Positions 46,768 to 60,264 of a DNA stretch of 64,000 bases are shown here, one piece after another (position 1 is the stretch's first letter; each line of letters opens with the position of its first letter). The stretch comes from Stereum hirsutum FP-91666 SS1 (Eukaryota; Basidiomycota; Agaricomycetes; Russulales; Stereaceae), in assembly GCF_000264905.1 (NCBI RefSeq), contig NW_006763152.1, positions 555,173 to 619,172 on the forward strand, read 5' to 3'. The notes below the pieces were generated by a model, which ran no database searches, was not told the DNA's origin, and saw only the letters and a program-made list of their open reading frames with translations. The position numbers were made by a program, and so were the translations under genes.

Positions 46768-48502
46768 ATGGCCACCCAAACAGATTCGCAAGCGATATTC
46801 TTCACCTTCAGTGTCGACATGCAAGGGCTCGCTTTCTCTATTGCTGCTGAGTCAGTAGTGTATGGTGAGTTCCTGTCGTATGCATTTTATCTGCAGTTCG
46901 GCGATTCAATCCTGGAAGGATGTCGACAGGTCTTTACGCGGTCCTTTTCATCTTGTCGTCGTGGTTCCTTCTGTGCGTTACAAGATTCTTTTATTGCCAA
47001 TTAGTCACCTTACTTCCATATTGATAGCCGACGCAAACTTCGGGCTAGGGCCGACATCTTCATGTTCACGATCAATACCCTCATGTTCCTTTGCGCAACC
47101 GCTCACTGGGGGCTCGCACTTGCCTATGTGGCCAATATTGGCAAGTGGTACATCGAGGCCATTCAGGAGCCAGTCCCCTTTTCTACCATACCAAACTCTT
47201 CCCCAACGGACCGAATTGTGAACGCTATAAACAGCGCTTCGCAGCACGTATCGTTCGCAAACGTGAGTGTCCTCAGTTCACTCGATTGATTTAGCGTCTA
47301 AGTACGGGCCTATGTCGTGTCATAGTATGTGCTCAATGATATTGTCGTCATATGGAGGGCGTGGCTTGTCTCCGGTAGGAGGGCCAGGAGATGGATCATT
47401 GGTGTCGGAGTGTGCGCAATAGGTATGTATTGTTCTGATCTGCCTGAACCTCAAGCGCTCCAAGCTTTCGTTGAATTTATTCCGATTCGCCTTCATATTC
47501 TTCTCCTCGAAAACGTCCACCGTATCGTTTTAGTCGTCGAAGTCCCCCTCTTTCTTGTCGCAATGCAACTCCCTGATGCACCGTCTGTCGCAACTTCCAA
47601 GAAAGTACGGGTGTCCTTGATGGATCTCTTGACACCAATGTCCTACTTCATCACTCTACTCACGAATATTTGGGCAACCGCTATTGTCGCGCGAAAGGCG
47701 TGGTGAGTCCTTTTCTTTGGTTGTGGGATCTTTCTTTTAATACTAAAGCACGGGTCAGGATCCTTCGCCGGCAGCTGAAGCGGGCCTCGCTGCCTTTTGG
47801 GCGTGCATCCCCAGTAGGAAAAATTCTTATTCTACTTCTGGAGTCTGGCGGTCTGTACTGTATGGTCTGGGTAAGAATTTCTACTGCTTCCTGTAATCAA
47901 GCTGACAGATACGTACCTCTTATAGGCTTTATATTTGGCAATGTTTTCTGCGGATTTAGTGGAAACAGCTCCCTTCATCTATCCCTCCGCGTTGTCGATC
48001 ATTTTCTTCTATATTCTAGGTATTTGTATGGTGTACTACGCGGTAAGTATATCGTCGATCCCAAGTTCACATACCAATTGACCAGACCGCCTCGTAGGGA
48101 ATGTACCTTTCCATGGTCATCGTCCTGGTCTGTCTTCAGCGGACCTTCGGGGAGCATATCGTAATATATTCGAGGCCCAGCGACATCCCTACACCTCGGG
48201 GCCTAACTTTCCCTACCGACGATCGTCCTGCCTCCAATCACATTCGAAGCCGCATCGAATTTCAGCAACCGCATTCCATCGTCCGGATCTCTACCAACTT
48301 CTCTACGCCCGATCTAGAGTCAAATACGTGGCCAGCGCGGACGTCTATGACGTCGTCCCGTCATGGGGTATCGATGGATGGTGGTGCTGTCCAGTCACAG
48401 CTTGGGCCGGTGGTCGAACGGAATTCATATAGGGACTCGTCGTCAGAATGCCATAGTGCTGATGTCGTAGAAAAAAAGGAAGAACGCGGGTTCGCTGTTT
48501 AA
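46768..48502 (+). CDS. seven-helix-like membrane protein, basidiomycete family of unknown function
   Basis: About eight exons from ATG 46,768. Hydrophobic helices are seen in order: GLYAVLFILSSWFL, TLMFLCATAHWGLALAYV, VLNDIVVIWRAWL, WIIGVGVCAIG, IVLVVEVPLFLVAM, YFITLLTNIWATAIVARKAW, ILILLLESGGLYCMVWALYLA and ALSIIFFYIL, then GMYLSMVIVLVCLQRTFG. The DIVVIWRAW and LTNIWATAIVARKAW stretches are typical of a very large, receptor-like basidiomycete family. The C-terminal tail of about 100 residues is hydrophilic and Ser-rich and ends in KKEERGFAV, as in a cytosolic tail. The layout (helices then cytosolic tail) is receptor-like, but no ligand or signalling partner can be named. Frame open throughout. 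Confidence 0.75.
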
Positions 48503-50291
48503 TATCTTCTTCCCCTTCTTTCCAAGCGTGTTAGCTAGGCTTTCGCTTGACGGTCGAACATGGCTCACAACGACTGTGACTGCCCGCCATCTACATTTCT
48601 GTCATACTCCTTCCTTCATCTGATAGGCTGGCTACAGTGCCGCGACTTGACTGCAGGTAGATCACCTCTACATAGCACATGAGTACAACAGGTTGTTTCG
48701 ATATCCCGTATGAGGTTACGGTGACTTTTTTCCTCGATACCAGATCGCCTCACATTCTTTTGTTCTGAGGATCGTATCTTCATGCTCATTCGATCTGTAT
48801 GTTGTACTTCACTATCCATACAGTTCGAGTATATCAGTATCCGCTTCAATCCTTTCTTCCGTATTCTAGTATAAGCACGACGAGCATACTTTAAGTTGGT
48901 ACTTGGTAGACTTCTCCATTACGCCACAATCAGTGAGGAAGTTTAGAAGCCGAGCTCAGCTGCAAATTTGTGAACCTTGACTACTTACGGCTCCGACGAC
49001 GCGAAGGAAGAGTCTTCGAAGGCATTGGGAGTTTATCCTTCAGGGTCCGAGTGTGTAGTACCGAATTATCCCCGACGATAATCGAGGAGGGGCATGAAGC
49101 TCGAGCAGTGGCCAAGCAAGAGGACTCAGGACGAATGCCTCGCTTTTATTTAAGGTGCGGAATAAGTATGTACTGTACCCAAAGACTCTAAGGCAAAATC
49201 GTTAGCCATCATCGGAGAAACTAGGCTATTTAAGTGACAGATGGTTGTTAGTACTGGTACAAGTTGGACACGGGTGACGAAGGAGGTTGACCTCGGGCGA
49301 TCAAATTCGGAAATGTAACGGAAGCCAATAGCTTTGCGGCCCGGCGGTGCCGGCTGCCTCAGGCTGATTTTCAATCGTCGAACCTTGGGCGATGAACTGC
49401 GACGAACTCTACAGTACTGAATCTCTTTTTCGTCCAGGCTTCGTACCCCCCACAATCACTGAACTCTATCGCACAATTCACTTGCACAGGGTGTCTTCAT
49501 AATGCGTTAGCATCTCATCTGTGATATACTAATCCCTTTTATGAGACCAAGAGCGATCGTTGTACTTACGACGAGGTCTTTTGTCCTCCGTCTCGGGTAC
49601 AGTGACAGCTACATACCCACTACTGCAAGGATAGCGACTACTTACCTTGGGCGATCGGCACTGATCATGGATCACTATGGTCTGGAGAACGGATCGAAAG
49701 GACTCAGTCTACATAGCGCGATGCCATCTAAGTACGTCCACAAGTGGGCTGGTCTCTCTTCACCAGATTTTGAGTTGGTCCGACATCCATGTCGACGTCG
49801 ACGGAGACTAATTATAAACGTTGGTATCATCTAGGTTCTGATAGGCTACAAGCCGCAAGTTTTATGTGCATATGTGCCTGGTTCTTATGCAGCCAACAAC
49901 ACGCGAGTCGTTCCATTACGCGCTGCCCGTTTCTGAACCTAGCAAGCTTCGCCATTCCGCAGACGATGAGCATACCCAATATAAGCGCCGGTGAGCGGAC
50001 GTTGGCTGAGTAAAGCTTTCACACTATCGGCTAATGACTCGTGAGACCTACTATGTCCTAGACCCTTGGATTCTCTCGCTGACTGAGCAACTCTCGTGTA
50101 CTGTTAAATATTCACTGTCATCAAGATGCCTCCCTCTCCCTCCTTGTCTCACTGTGTTTCCTCTTCGCCGCTGCTGACTGATCGTCCATCGGCGTTAGCT
50201 TCAACTCTGACGTTCTTAAAAGCAAGATATCGAAGTCGTAGCTTGTGCATCCTTCTCACCCACTAACAGTGTACCTCTAACTGCCTTGAAC
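48503..50291. other. intergenic, no gene seen
   Basis: No coding or repeat structure recognised apart from the immediate promoter of the next gene. Confidence 0.4.
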
Positions 50292-51690
<1,399 letters not shown>

Positions 51691-52396
51691 TGGTAGATAT
51701 TTGAGAGTCTTGCATTTTGTCCGTCTTTCTCAAAATCGATGTTTTATTGTATCTGCCCTTTACACATACCTATGGCTGAGCGCTGTCTATGCATAACCGT
51801 GAATCCAGCTTGGTGAATCGATAGGAAGAAAAGGTTGATTATGGCTGGTACCTTCGAACGTAATGCATGATTATAACGAAGTCGAAAGTCGAGCGCACGG
51901 CCAACCTACCTCCCTCCTTGAGCTTTGGGAAACATTCTTAGAAGCGCCACATCGACCTGCCCCTGTCGTGCGCGCCGCCCCAATTCCACCTTCGCATGTT
52001 CTGCAACAAATATCAATGTTCGTCATCATGTCGACTGAAGTTACCGCTGGGTATCACCGCAACAGAAAGGGAGTACTCCTTGCGCTTGAACATTTCGACG
52101 GAGCGTTGGGCCAAAGATGAAAACAATAACATTCCTTGGTGGAAATACCGACATTGATAGTCAGTACATCGAGCAACAACGTAGTATACAGACAGTAGAA
52201 GCATAAGTAACGTAGCTGCGTAACCGTCCAATTATGAGCTAGCGTTCGATGAGAATGAGACGAGGCTTTAAGAACATGCAAGCAACACGTCTGGAGCAAC
52301 GAGAATGATTCCATGCAACAACATCGCACTACCGCGACAGCCTTACCACTACACCACTGCATTTTGGACTGCACCTTCCCCGACTCGAACAAACGT
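51691..52396. other. convergent spacer
   Basis: 3' flanks of the oxidoreductase and the minus-strand membrane gene; no gene seen. Confidence 0.45.
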
Positions 52397-53563
52397 TCAG
52401 TTCCCACCGACCAACGGTGCCCTCTCCTCATCCTCCAAGATCCCACCCCTCCTGCTCTTCGTGAAGATCCCGACCGCACTCCTGATGACCCACACCAACG
52501 CCAAGATCGCAAACACGAGCGAGCTCCAGTGTACGAAGCCGGAGGAGCGTTGCTGGGCGAAGATGGCGAAGAGGGACCAGGCGATGGCGATAGAGGCGGG
52601 GAGATCGCCTTCGGGAGAAGAGAAGGCGTAGGCTGCTGCGGTAGCTTCGAGGAAGAAGAGGGCGAGGAAGACGAAGACCTATACACGACAGAAATATGTG
52701 AGAATGCGGAGCGAAGGAATAGTAGTACTATAAGAGCGCAAAAACATACCTTAGTCCAAATGCCGGCCTTGTGGTCGAACGAGGAGACACCGAAGGCCTC
52801 GAACGCAGTCAAGACAACAAGGACGGTGGTCCAGCCGTGGTAAAGCGAGAAAGGCAAGTGGACAAAGAGCTCGTCGGGAACGGAGCTGGGCGAGTGATGC
52901 TTCTTGACGACGTAGTAGATGTGAGTCACAGCGGAGCTAACCAAGAGCGCGAAGATGAAGGCTGTGTATTCGGAGGCGAGTAACGGACAAATGGGAACAA
53001 GGGACGTGCGTCAGTTCGGGGTTATTCGGAACGAGTAATGGGGACAAATTGCGAATAGGCGATATGGAACGAGCTACTCACCGACAATGTAGTGGTGGCT
53101 GGCCCATAAGTTGACATATATCGCGTTGAGGACACCGAGGAGAGGAAGACGCCAGGAGATACCGTCAATGATGACGCGTTTGCCTTCGGGGAAGAACTGG
53201 TAGACGATGGTGCCGAGGAGGAGCAAGTGGATTAAGGACCTTCAGAAAAATAGACGCGTTTGATCAGACCGAAATGCACGCATGGTGACCGCGGATGGTG
53301 CAAGCGCACCAGATGAGGAACGCCCAGGGCGCTGGGGTGATGTAAGTCTCCTTGCCAGTGAAGTAGATATCATTGGGAGCTGCGACGGTGTACACGTTCG
53401 AGCCAAGGAATAGAAGATAGGTTATGATGTTTACAATCTAAATGTCGCGCAATGAGGAGGTCAGCGCCCCCATACCAGCCAACGAGATACAACGAACAGG
53501 GGCTCTCGAACGAGAACATACCTTGAGAAGGATGCCGTCGCTCCAGGAATCGTTGTCTGACAT
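52397..53563 (-). CDS. multi-pass membrane protein, fungal-conserved, intact paralogue of the 1-260 fragment
   Basis: Five exons from ATG 53,563 (an in-frame ATG at 53,593 is also possible). Order of segments: [43 protein letters not shown] then [108 protein letters not shown] and [14 protein letters not shown]. The tail [12 protein letters not shown] is acidic. The PWAFLIW..IHLLLLG motif and Trp-rich helices recall TspO-like tryptophan-rich proteins, but the family assignment is uncertain. All junctions are in frame. A truncated paralogue with the same intron lies at the window's left edge. Confidence 0.75.
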
Positions 53564-54174
53564 GTTGAGCAAAGAGTTGGAAGGGCGGGTCATGCACTAG
53601 AGAGTCGTCAACGTCGTCGTCGTCGTACTCGGCTGGTAAGAGTCGAGGGGAAAGGAGAACGTCAGGAGCAAGAGATGGCGCAAGGAGGGCGCGCTTTATG
53701 AACGGTTTTCCGCGCAGTCTCACGTGGTCGTTGCCCATGACGGTAGATGACGTCATCAAGCTCGCGTCAAATTCGCAGTCCAAGTCGACCGCCTTTCGCT
53801 CTTCTCCATCGTGCTCGACGTCCTCGACGCCCTCCTTGTCGCCGTGCTGCCCAGTACATGCTCAGTTTTCTCAGGCAATCTGGAGCTCACTGTGGGCAAC
53901 AATTATTGGGCGGCTCATCCATGCCGAAGACGAAAGGGCCTTACGAATGATCATTCCATTGCATCGAGGCACGTTCCGATCACCATCCTTTCTCCAACTG
54001 TCCAACTGGTGACCGGCCCAGGCCCTTTTCTGTGTTCCCTCTCTCCTCTTTCCTGGATTCTGTCGCTCACGCCACAGAAATGAGCGAAGGCTTGACGACA
54101 TTGGATTCTGCGCAGACGAGCACGAGCTGACTTCGAGGATACCGTATACGCATCTTTGGCCGGCTCCCCGCGCA
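53564..54174. promoter_or_regulatory. bidirectional promoter region
   Basis: About 610 bp between two divergently transcribed genes. A GTCGTCGTCGTC triplet-like patch lies near 53,611-53,624 and a TGACGTCA palindrome (CRE/ATF-type site) at 53,750-53,757. Confidence 0.35.
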
Positions 54175-56032
54175 ATGATTATGGCATCTTCTTCGCCCTT
54201 CATCGTGTCCAGTTCCTCCTTCTCTAGATCCACCCTACCATGTCCAGCGACATCTACGGCGGAAGCGGAAGTGGAGATGCCCACGGGTAAGATCCTATTT
54301 GCTTTCCAAGCACTTTTTGTTAAACTCACTTCTTCCGCTCGTTAAAGTTTGCCTATCCGGAGGACCAAACCGTCCCGAGGTAGAGCCAGAGAACGAGGTT
54401 CGCGTCTTTGCTATATGCCGTTAAAATGTCCTCGAGGTTAATACGATCATGAACGTATCAGGAGACCATGACTCCTTCGTCTGATTCATCCTCCTCCTTC
54501 GCCCTGAGCGTGCTATCTCAATCCTCGAGCTCCTCCATAGCATCCTCAGCCGCGCTATGCGTGCCGTCTTCTGTCCTGCCTATAGAGGTGGCCATCGTTC
54601 AGACGCAATATACAGGTGCTCCACGACGGGTTCCGGCAGTCTTCTTCTTGACGGGCATGTTCGGACAGGAAATCAAACCTCATGTCAAGTCTAGTCCTTC
54701 GCAATCGGTAAGTTGTGGTCATTATTCTGGAAGGTAGGGTACACAGGCTGACTTTGCTCCGACAGAACCTCTTTCTTGCATCAGACAGCTCTCTGCCCTC
54801 TTTTATTCCCCACTCGAATGTGCACCCTGCGTCAGCGTTTTCCTCTTCAACCTCACCGACCAGTTCCTTCTCTATTGGTCAGCATGTATCCGAAATGTGC
54901 GGGAACTGGCGGAACACGGCCAGTGAGAACAACAAACCCACGTCAAAACCCTCACCTAACGGACAAGCTACTTCATTGTCCTCGAATGCCCATTTAAACA
55001 ATACCGCCCGTTCCAAGCATGTCACGCAAACTCTGCACCAGACTAAATCCCAATCTGTACGTCCTCTCGATCTCGCAATGATGAGGAGCGTTGACTCACC
55101 AGATTCCTACGTTATGACAGAAACCTTCCGCCATCATTCATTCCAACAAACCCTCCGCATTCGCTACTCTTACGAACACCTCTGAATCTCTCTCGACATC
55201 GGCATTCGCATCGAACACTTCGCCTGTATCAAAATCGTCGACTCCTGCCAATGAGCAGCCCCTTCACACCAGCAATCTTAGGTCTCCGAGTCTCCGAGGC
55301 TCTACTTCGGGTATGATTAACACGCACGAGCTCAACGTAAGTGGTATTTCTATCTTAGGAAGCGTACGTTTCCCTGTTTACTCCTTCTTCAACCGATAGG
55401 CGTTGACGTCGTTATCCAGGATAGGTAAAAGAGCACATTCGTCTGCTTTCATGGATGAATATGTCTCGCCGGCTCCGCCGTTCAGTCTCATTGATCGTGT
55501 ATGTTTTCATATCACCTATATGTATAACAGTGCAGGCTGCAACTCGCATCTTCCTTTCCATAGATCGAGCCTCGGGCTATGGAATCGACTACGCTACCAG
55601 CTCGCAAGCGTCCGCATTGCTTCACCGGCGCTAACACTGACAGTGGTACTGTGCCCTGGTCGAAAGTAATTTTGAATCGTGCTAGGACGGCTGCCGATGG
55701 CTTGTTGGACAGGATGAAACTCGATGACGACGTGAGTCTCTAATCTGACTCTGTGGTGCACTGGGGCTACATGTGGTGGTGGCCCTTGACATCTTGCGTT
55801 TTCATATTGTTTTCAGGGAGATGAAGAGGACGATATCGACCGCAATATTGTGAAGGCTGAGCAAAAAGAAGATATTCTCTCGTCGCCTGCGCCCTCTAGT
55901 CTTTACCAGGTCAACGAACAACGCATGGAAGATACGCAACTCAGGTGTTCTACCACTGTGAAGACGGAGACTGTTTACGATATCGGGCTACGTTCTTCTG
56001 CCTTTAGAACTTCGTCGAGGCGTAGATTCTGA
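54175..56032 (+). CDS. Ser/Thr-rich protein of unknown function, probably nuclear
   Basis: Eight exons (54175-54286, 54348-54397, 54462-54707, 54766-55056, 55121-55336, 55400-55498, 55564-55731, 55817-56032) join in frame to 465 residues starting MIMASSSPF. All introns are 50-85 nt with GT..AG ends and, except the first, lie between codons. The protein is rich in Ser/Thr/Pro, with a poly-Ser stretch in exon 3, a KPS-rich middle, a short SLSRIGKRAHSSAFMDEYV piece, a LPARKRPHCF basic patch and an acidic GDEEDDIDRN near the C-terminus, ending in RTSSRRRF. Basic and acidic patches in a disordered Ser-rich background suggest a nuclear regulatory protein, but I recognise no domain. It shares a divergent promoter region with the membrane protein at 52.4-53.6 kb. 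Confidence 0.6.
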
Positions 56033-58083
56033 CTATCTTGGTCGCTCATCTCTCTTGGCGTCTGGTGTACTGTCTGGCTTTCCAACGTTCCTTGTCATCG
56101 TTACACACTATTCGGGATACTCACTTGATTCGTTCAGGCTCTTGTACTGTGGCTGGCTCGTCGTTTTTATAACCACCGTCCACATACTACATCTAGCCTA
56201 TTTTGTCTTTCTCTTTGCCGCCGTTCCCTAGGCGAGGAACTCAGTATGGGCCGACATTATTGTACCCATGCCTCGGGCTCGACTACAGCTGTTGTGCTTC
56301 ATGTTGACCGGGAAGATCATCGATCGTTAGTTTCAGCCGAACTAGATATGACGGCGCAAACTCAACAGAAGTAGTATACTCCATCAATTCCTCACTTTGT
56401 GTTACTTGGCACTGTTTGTGCGCCACACAACTTTTGTCTCTCCTTCGTCAGCTTTGTCAATGAATCTCTGTATCATAGCAGACCGACCGGCCGAATGAAT
56501 GACTTGCTAACTACCATCACCCACGAGAGTCGGCTCCTCCTGCATGATAGCCTCCTTCCACAACCTCACCTCCGCAAACGCATCCACCTCCTCGCACGAC
56601 CTCGGTGCGTTCTGTTCATTCTCTTTTTCATTCTCGTTTCATCTGGCACGGTACTACGGCGTCGCTTCCGAGATATATGTGTCGCTCTTCTCCATCATCC
56701 TTCGCACCCTCTCCCTCTTTCATCCTCCTCACCTTCGTCTTTAATCGATTTCATCCTTCGCACCACTCTTCATCCTTTGCACCCCTCCTACTTAGGTCGT
56801 CCACCACCTTAAGCTAACTAAACCCCCCCCCCCCCTCACATTCACAACAAATCCAAACAGATCCGCATTAATAAGCCTCCTCGGCACCAAACACGTCGTC
56901 GGCCAGATATAACGCAAGATCTTGAATATGAGAGAAGTGATTGGGGGGCAGCAGACTGTGCGCTTCTTTGTGTTCTTGTTTCTCTCTTAGATTTGTTTGG
57001 GATCCCTTCTGATATTCGTTTGCTTGGTATGACGATGGAAGGGGTGTTTGTGTTCGCGTTTCGTTTTCTTCGTCCCTCTCGGTTCTTCTTGGATCCTCGC
57101 GTTTCGTGTTTTCGTCTCCGTTTTTTTTCCTTCTTCGGTGTTCGAGATTGCTCCTGTGGTCGAGGTTCGTTCTACGCATTGCACGCGTCGCCTTTCGCCG
57201 CAGAAAGTCTTGAATCAGCCTCAGCACGCGCTCGAACCCAATCCGAACCGGACGTATTGTCATCGTCATCGTCATCGTCTCCAGTAAACCACTATCGTAT
57301 CTGGTGAACGGCTATCCTCTTCGATTAACGGTCATCGTCTCTGGTGAACTGACATCGTCGGATAGCTGGCTCACTCTCTGGGCTGGATCGACGGCGGGTT
57401 GGATGACTGGCTTGGTGGCTTGCGTGCTGGCTTAGGCCGCCGGGCTGCATTTGCTGTGCATATGATCGTGTTTTTGTTTAAGTGTTCGGGCGTTCGTAGT
57501 CGCGCCTAGGCGTTCGGGCGGCCGAGCCTTTGAGCGTTCGTTCGAGACTCAAAGTTTGGCAGAAGCTCGGACTGCGGATGGGCCTTGCTCGGTATGAGAC
57601 ATCTAGCTTTTGCTTCGCCTCATACTTCGAGCTTTGTGCGATGTATAGGACATTGAGCCTTGGATCCATATACTACTCCGAGAAGAGCATCATTTCATTG
57701 ATTGTTTAACCACCGACGCATACCTTCAACTGTTTTGTCCTTGTGCTGGTGCTAATGAGATATTCGTTCGGCCATGAGCCATTCCAGTCAAGCTCTCCGA
57801 TGACGGCACTCATAAGCATACAGGCATACATCCATGCATGCGTCACCGCATGGTTTGTTCTGACTCTGGCCTCCTGATAGCGTGGGGCTGCAGTACGGGA
57901 CAGTGATGGGTCGTGCTTTTGTTCATACTTTTGGTTTCGTTCGAGTTCTAGGTCATACCTCCGTTCTTCATTCTCGCCTCCGTTCTTTGTTGTTGCCTTC
58001 GTCATACTTAAGAGTAGTATCCAATCGTGGAGATTGTGCGAAGGTTCTGTTGCGGCGGTGAGGCCCATGGGCTGATGGAAGGA
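56033..58083. other. intergenic, low-complexity; no gene seen
   Basis: Contains a 13-C homopolymer at 56,823-56,835 and pyrimidine-rich tracts around 57,050-57,140. Some open stretches near 56.5-56.8 kb read as hydrophobic or Ser-rich, but no splice-consistent gene emerges. Confidence 0.4.
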
Positions 58084-58712
58084 CTAGATGAGGTCGGCTT
58101 TTGGGGTGGCGTGGCCTGAGAGCCTCACTGGGCTGTGTGCGTTGCTGTAAGGTAGAGGGTTGAACTTGGAAATATTCACTATCATGGACTTCGAGTGGTT
58201 GATATCATCGGAGATGGCCATTTCGTATTCGTGGGCAGCTTGCAGAGAAGACAAAAGGACTTGAATGTCAGTATTTGCACCATGAATCGCGGGTAGCATG
58301 CGAGAAGGATCGTTGAGAGAACAGCCGTGTTCTCCGGCACTGGTACAACACAGAATAAACGAACTTAGCATGTGCAGAGGAACAATAGTACGAAGGATGG
58401 TGATGAGCCGTAATTTGGCAGCGCTACTCTCTCCTTTCCTAAGCTGCATCTTGGACCCGTGGTTCTTTCGGACTCCGAACTCCATCCCTAGATTCATATG
58501 AAGAGCGAGAGCAGGCTCTTCCTTCGGCTTGTTCTGAATAGTCAGGTCACCGACATTGTGAATCATTACAAATTCAAATCAATCGGTGTGGTCTCACTTA
58601 CGCTGGAATATATCCGCCATGCTCATGGTCATGATCACCTTTATGTCGGAGGTTGCCTTCGCTGATTCCCAAGTGCTTTCAGAAGTTTGCACGTCTTTGC
58701 TATTGAACCATT
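58084..58712 (-). CDS. possible gene of unknown function
   Basis: Two exon-like pieces on the minus strand: one (about 58,712-58,602) following an acceptor CATACAG and reading REWFNSKDVQTSESTWESA and later IMTMSMADIFQR, the other beginning NKPKEEPALALHMNLGMEFG after an acceptor TATTCAG and ending KADLI at 58,084. A stretch HKGANTDIQVLLSSLQ-like helix lies in the middle of the second piece (IHGANTDIQVLLSSLQAAHE). The 5' end is not identified and no family is recognised. It may be a fragment. Confidence 0.3.
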
Positions 58713-59180
58713 CACGGTCTGTATGTATACCTTGTGCCCGTTGTCAACTAGTCATATATCAACGTGAGTTCGAGTACAGAGTATGCCGGACATAAAGCAG
58801 GACCTCCACCTCTGGGAAAGAAACGCCTTGAATGCTTTTCTCTTGCATTCTTCTCTTCCCGCAACGCCTGCAAGTACTCCTTCGTACAGTCTGCGTAGGA
58901 CGACTTTTGAACAGTAGTGAACCGAGAAATTTCCTATGGATTTGCTCTCCGCATCAGGCCTTGTGTGGCCTGTCAGAGACAACACTCGCATGACACGGAT
59001 TCCGATTTTTTTGTGAAAAGGACTGTAATTTGGCTGTCGAAGACGACTGACGCCGTGACGGAATGAACTATCTCCCGCATTCGCTCAAGTCGGGTCTGCA
59101 TTCCATGTCATCATTATACGAGGTCCTATACTGAAAGTGTTTGTCCACAGATAATGTTTCGCTCGTAACTATCGACTACG

Positions 59181-59808
59181 TTGGGCCTCGGTTGGACGCC
59201 TCACCCCATGACCTCGCTCATCAATCGCGCGACCACCCTCGCCTCGTCCGACAAGCCCCTATTCGCTCAATTGTCTGAGTTAGCGTCTAGCACGATGAAC
59301 GCGCGGCGGTACGCCGACTCCAAGATCTTGATCTACATGTTTGCCCGTCAGCTTGCGAAACGTGTGGATGTGGAGTCTGGGAGCAGTAGTCGCGGGGTGG
59401 TGATCAACGATATGTGTCCTGGGATGGTGACGACGAGTATAGATAGGACGGTGCCGGCGTGGAGTACTCCTCTGGTGTGGCTCTTCAAAGGATGGCGAGC
59501 GCGGACAGCTGAGGAGGGCGGGAGGACGGTCGTGTATGCGGCCGCGGTAGTGGGGAAGGAAAGTCATGGAGAGTTCTTGGCCCATGAGAAGATTACGAGG
59601 TGAGCTGTGTTTTCTTTTATGGATGTATCATCAGCGGCTACGATGCGGAGTTGACTGGTCGGTGGATATTCTCGTATACAGAACGAAAGCCTTGGAGTTC
59701 ATTGAGACTAAGGATGGGGCATCTATTGAAAAGAAGGTCTGGAAAGAGATATTAGGGTTAGCAGAGGAGGCGGCTCCGGGAAGTATCGAGGCAGCGGGAC
59801 TTCATTAA
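59181..59808 (+). pseudogene. short-chain dehydrogenase/reductase, 5'-truncated
   Basis: Two exons, with an intron between ITR and TKALEF. The product matches the C-terminal half of SDRs: the catalytic YxxxK as RRYADSKILIYMFARQLAKR, VINDMCPGMVTTSIDR after the substrate loop, and a typical helical end, KKVWKEILGLAEEA. The N-terminal Rossmann half with the TGxxxGIG dinucleotide motif is missing: upstream DNA (59.0-59.18 kb) has an in-frame TAA and no motif. Without the cofactor site it cannot be an active enzyme, so I call it a truncated pseudogene, though an unrecognised distant 5' exon cannot be excluded. Confidence 0.6.
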
Positions 59809-60264
59809 TCACCAAGTAGTTTATGTTCTTAGAATCTTTGATGCGTCTAAATCTCACTCGGCGTGCTTCCAACCCCCGAGACGATATCTGCCGTGTCAAC
59901 GCTACCGCAAAGTCTGCACCAGTTTGCAAGGCGTTTCAGCGAGGGGGAATGATGGAGAGCAAAGGCTTACCATGATCCAATCGCGGTTCAAGTCTCGGGT
60001 CCAGGTCTTGGCTCCCTTGACCCATCGCATCGCTGAGTTCGAAGTGCAGCGAGCGGGATATTGACGGTTGGACCAGCGCATGCGAGGGCATTTTGGACAA
60101 GATTGCCTTCCTTACATCAAACGAAGGAATCATGCCCACCGAGCGAATCAGAATAGAGAAAGAAAAAGGGATGTTATATAGTCCGACCTCTTCAGATGAA
60201 TACACGCAGCCGTCAACCGAGCCTCCCAACGTAGCGCATACGTTCCTCTTCAGTCCCGTCATTC
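59809..60264. other. convergent spacer
   Basis: Between the SDR remnant and the 3' end of COG8; no gene seen. Confidence 0.45.

Noticed and set aside
48503..50291. Scattered small ORFs upstream of the oxidoreductase gene
   Set aside because: No family resemblance or consistent splicing; I see only intergenic DNA.
53811..54083. 90-codon plus-strand ORF in the spacer between the divergent genes
   Set aside because: No domain and no conserved splice context; it lies in the presumed bidirectional promoter.
56868..57275. 135-codon minus-strand ORF rich in Arg, Glu and Lys
   Set aside because: It is the antisense of a pyrimidine-rich tract, so its charged composition is a by-product of base composition.
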